Translations under genes and position numbers: made by a program
Shown here: piece by piece, positions 45,417-47,500 of the stretch
Layout of the letters: each line of letters begins with the position of its first letter
How positions within the stretch are numbered: the stretch's first letter is position 1
The notes under the pieces: generated by a model
Told to the model about the DNA's origin: nothing
Database searches by the model: none
The model's input: only the letters and a program-made list of their open reading frames with translations
NCBI GenBank assembly: GCA_902572735.1
Contig: CACGGX010000010.1
Location: 1-47,500, forward strand
DNA from: an uncultured Alphaproteobacteria bacterium
Lineage (GTDB): Bacteria; Pseudomonadota; Alphaproteobacteria; HIMB59; GCA-002718135
Length of the DNA: 47,500 nucleotides
Direction: 5' to 3'

Positions 45417-45650
45417 CACATACTCTTTTCTTTTGAAAAGAACAATCCTCTATTAATTTTAAAAAATAATAGTGGTTTTGTATGCTCTTTTATTTGTTAA
45501 TAAGATTATAAAGAGATACGTAGACAACAATTCGTAATTTAAATTTTACGAATGTTAATTGGAATACGTATCAACAAATACTTTTGTTTATACAAGAAGT
45601 ATTCCGCTTTAACGGACGTTCCGTAATTTTTGACTTCGGTCAAATTTACT
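45417..45650 (+). promoter_or_regulatory. 16S leader: antitermination and processing elements
   Basis: Contains, in order: a hairpin TCTTTTC-TTTT-GAAAAGA (45424-45441); a boxA-like TGCTCTTTTA (45483-45492), for the NusB/S10 antitermination complex; the left arm of the 16S processing stem (45510-45531); a hairpin ATTCGTAA/TTACGAAT (45530-45553); GGAATAC/GTATTCC (45561-45567 with 45599-45605); and TTTGAC-TTCG-GTCAAA (45629-45644). Together with the 270 or so bases around the promoter this fills the gap between the SxtJ gene and 16S; no protein gene was found. Confidence 0.6.
45510..45531 (+). other. Left arm of 16S processing stem
   Basis: 22 bases (AAAGAGATACG then TAGACAACAAT) complementary to 47174-47195 with only two mismatched positions in the middle. 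Pairing would enclose the whole 16S as in other bacteria, making the duplex cut by RNase III. Confidence 0.75.
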
Positions 45651-47138
<1,488 letters not shown>

Positions 47139-47148
47139 TAAGGATATT

Positions 47149-47170
47149 GATAACTAGTTCGCTAGTTATC
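47149..47170 (+). other. Hairpin in the 16S-tRNA spacer
   Basis: GATAACTAG (47149-47157), TTCG loop, CTAGTTATC (47162-47170): a perfect nine-pair stem with a UUCG tetraloop, between the 16S 3' end and the right arm of the processing stem. Probably part of the folded processing structure. Confidence 0.7.
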
Positions 47171-47173
47171 CGG

Positions 47174-47195
47174 ATTGTTGTCTATCTATCTCTTT
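47174..47195 (+). other. Right arm of 16S processing stem, followed by boxA-like sequence
   Basis: ATTGTTGTCTATCTATCTCTTT pairs with 45510-45531 except for two central bases. Its end runs into CTCTTTAAATA, which resembles a boxA for antitermination into the 23S half of the operon. Confidence 0.7.
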
Positions 47196-47233
47196 AAATA
47201 TTAACTAGTTCTGGGTGCCTATTTAATTACATT

Positions 47234-47310
47234 GGGCTGGTAGCTCAGTTGGTTAGAGCGCGCGCTTGATAAGCGTGAGGTCGGAAGTTCAAGTCTTCCT
47301 CGGCCCACCA
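47234..47310 (+). tRNA. tRNA-Ile (GAT)
   Basis: 77 bases: acceptor GGGCTGG/TCGGCCC (with G-U pairs), D stem GCTC/GAGC, loop CTTGATAA with anticodon GAT, T arm GGAAG-TTCAAGT-CTTCC, encoded CCA. Standard spacer tRNA between 16S and 23S. Confidence 0.97.
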
Positions 47311-47317
47311 ATAAACA

Positions 47318-47393
47318 GGGGGATTAGCTCAGCTGGGAGAGCGCCTGATTTGCATTCAGGAGGTCAGCGGTTCGATCCCGCTATCCTCCACCA
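47318..47393 (+). tRNA. tRNA-Ala (TGC)
   Basis: 76 bases: acceptor GGGGGAT/ATCCTCC with one G-U, anticodon TGC in the loop TTTGCAT, T arm AGCGG-TTCGATC-CCGCT, encoded CCA at 47391-47393. Seven bases after tRNA-Ile; the pair is normal for rrn spacers. The remaining 107 bases are spacer before 23S, with an imperfect ATCAAAATAAA/TTTATTTGAT inverted repeat near 47448-47474. Confidence 0.97.
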
Positions 47394-47500
47394 ACTATTA
47401 ATATTAATCTTATTTGTTCTTTTAAATGTTAATATGAAATTAATAACTGATCAAAATAAATTTTTATTTGATTATAATACGTACAAAATTTTTCTCTGTA

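Overview
The window comes from a very AT-rich, tightly packed alphaproteobacterial chromosome, most likely a streamlined marine lineage of the SAR11/HIMB59/AEGEAN-169 kind; exact placement needs a 16S alignment. Evidence for Alphaproteobacteria: an NDUFA12-type complex I subunit followed by a DUF2155 gene and aat, a double-length dCTP deaminase, RNase E ending in a Trp-Trp motif, a suf operon with sufT, and an rrn operon ordered 16S - tRNA-Ile(GAT) - tRNA-Ala(TGC). Neighbouring genes commonly overlap by 1-8 bases, and no phage, IS element or CRISPR array was seen.

Layout. 1-3980: tail of deoC, a fused double aldehyde dehydrogenase, a FucU/RbsD mutarotase and ribokinase, i.e. (deoxy)ribose salvage. 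4002-7432: small membrane protein, exonuclease I, UppP, and a DapA-superfamily lyase. 7415-10485 (minus): rpe, a LysR regulator, a 27-residue polybasic peptide, a short SbmA-like transporter and FxsA. 10524-12289: a cupin sugar-phosphate isomerase-like protein with DUF6165, facing a polyprenyl diphosphate synthase. 12419-18740: S49 peptidase, small anchored protein, single-chain GlyRS, MFS transporter, YgfZ, GT9 glycosyltransferase and dihydroorotase. 18758-26560: NDUFA12 and DUF2155 (plus), then on the minus strand, in transcription order, rne, M48 protease, dcd, aroQ, accB, accC, aat. 26670-33172: PBP1A, prfB with a +1 frameshift site, tyrS and an alpha/beta hydrolase (minus), mnmA. 33252-38610: sufBCDS-sufT-sufA. 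38622-45270: a looser, even more AT-rich island with two SGNH proteins, elongator tRNA-Met, a histidine phosphatase, solitary initiator tRNA-fMet, a carbamoyltransferase, DUF5989 and SxtJ. 45388-47500: rrn promoter, leader, 16S, tRNA-Ile, tRNA-Ala and spacer; the 23S lies beyond the window.

Most of the window is housekeeping. The points most worth a second look are: a prfB recoding site with GUU where CUU is normal; a covarying base pair in the 16S central pseudoknot that also falls in two classical primer sites; the carbamoyltransferase/DUF5989/SxtJ/SGNH island beside the rrn operon, which I read as a candidate surface-modification system; the 27-aa polybasic microprotein; and the single-chain glycyl-tRNA synthetase.
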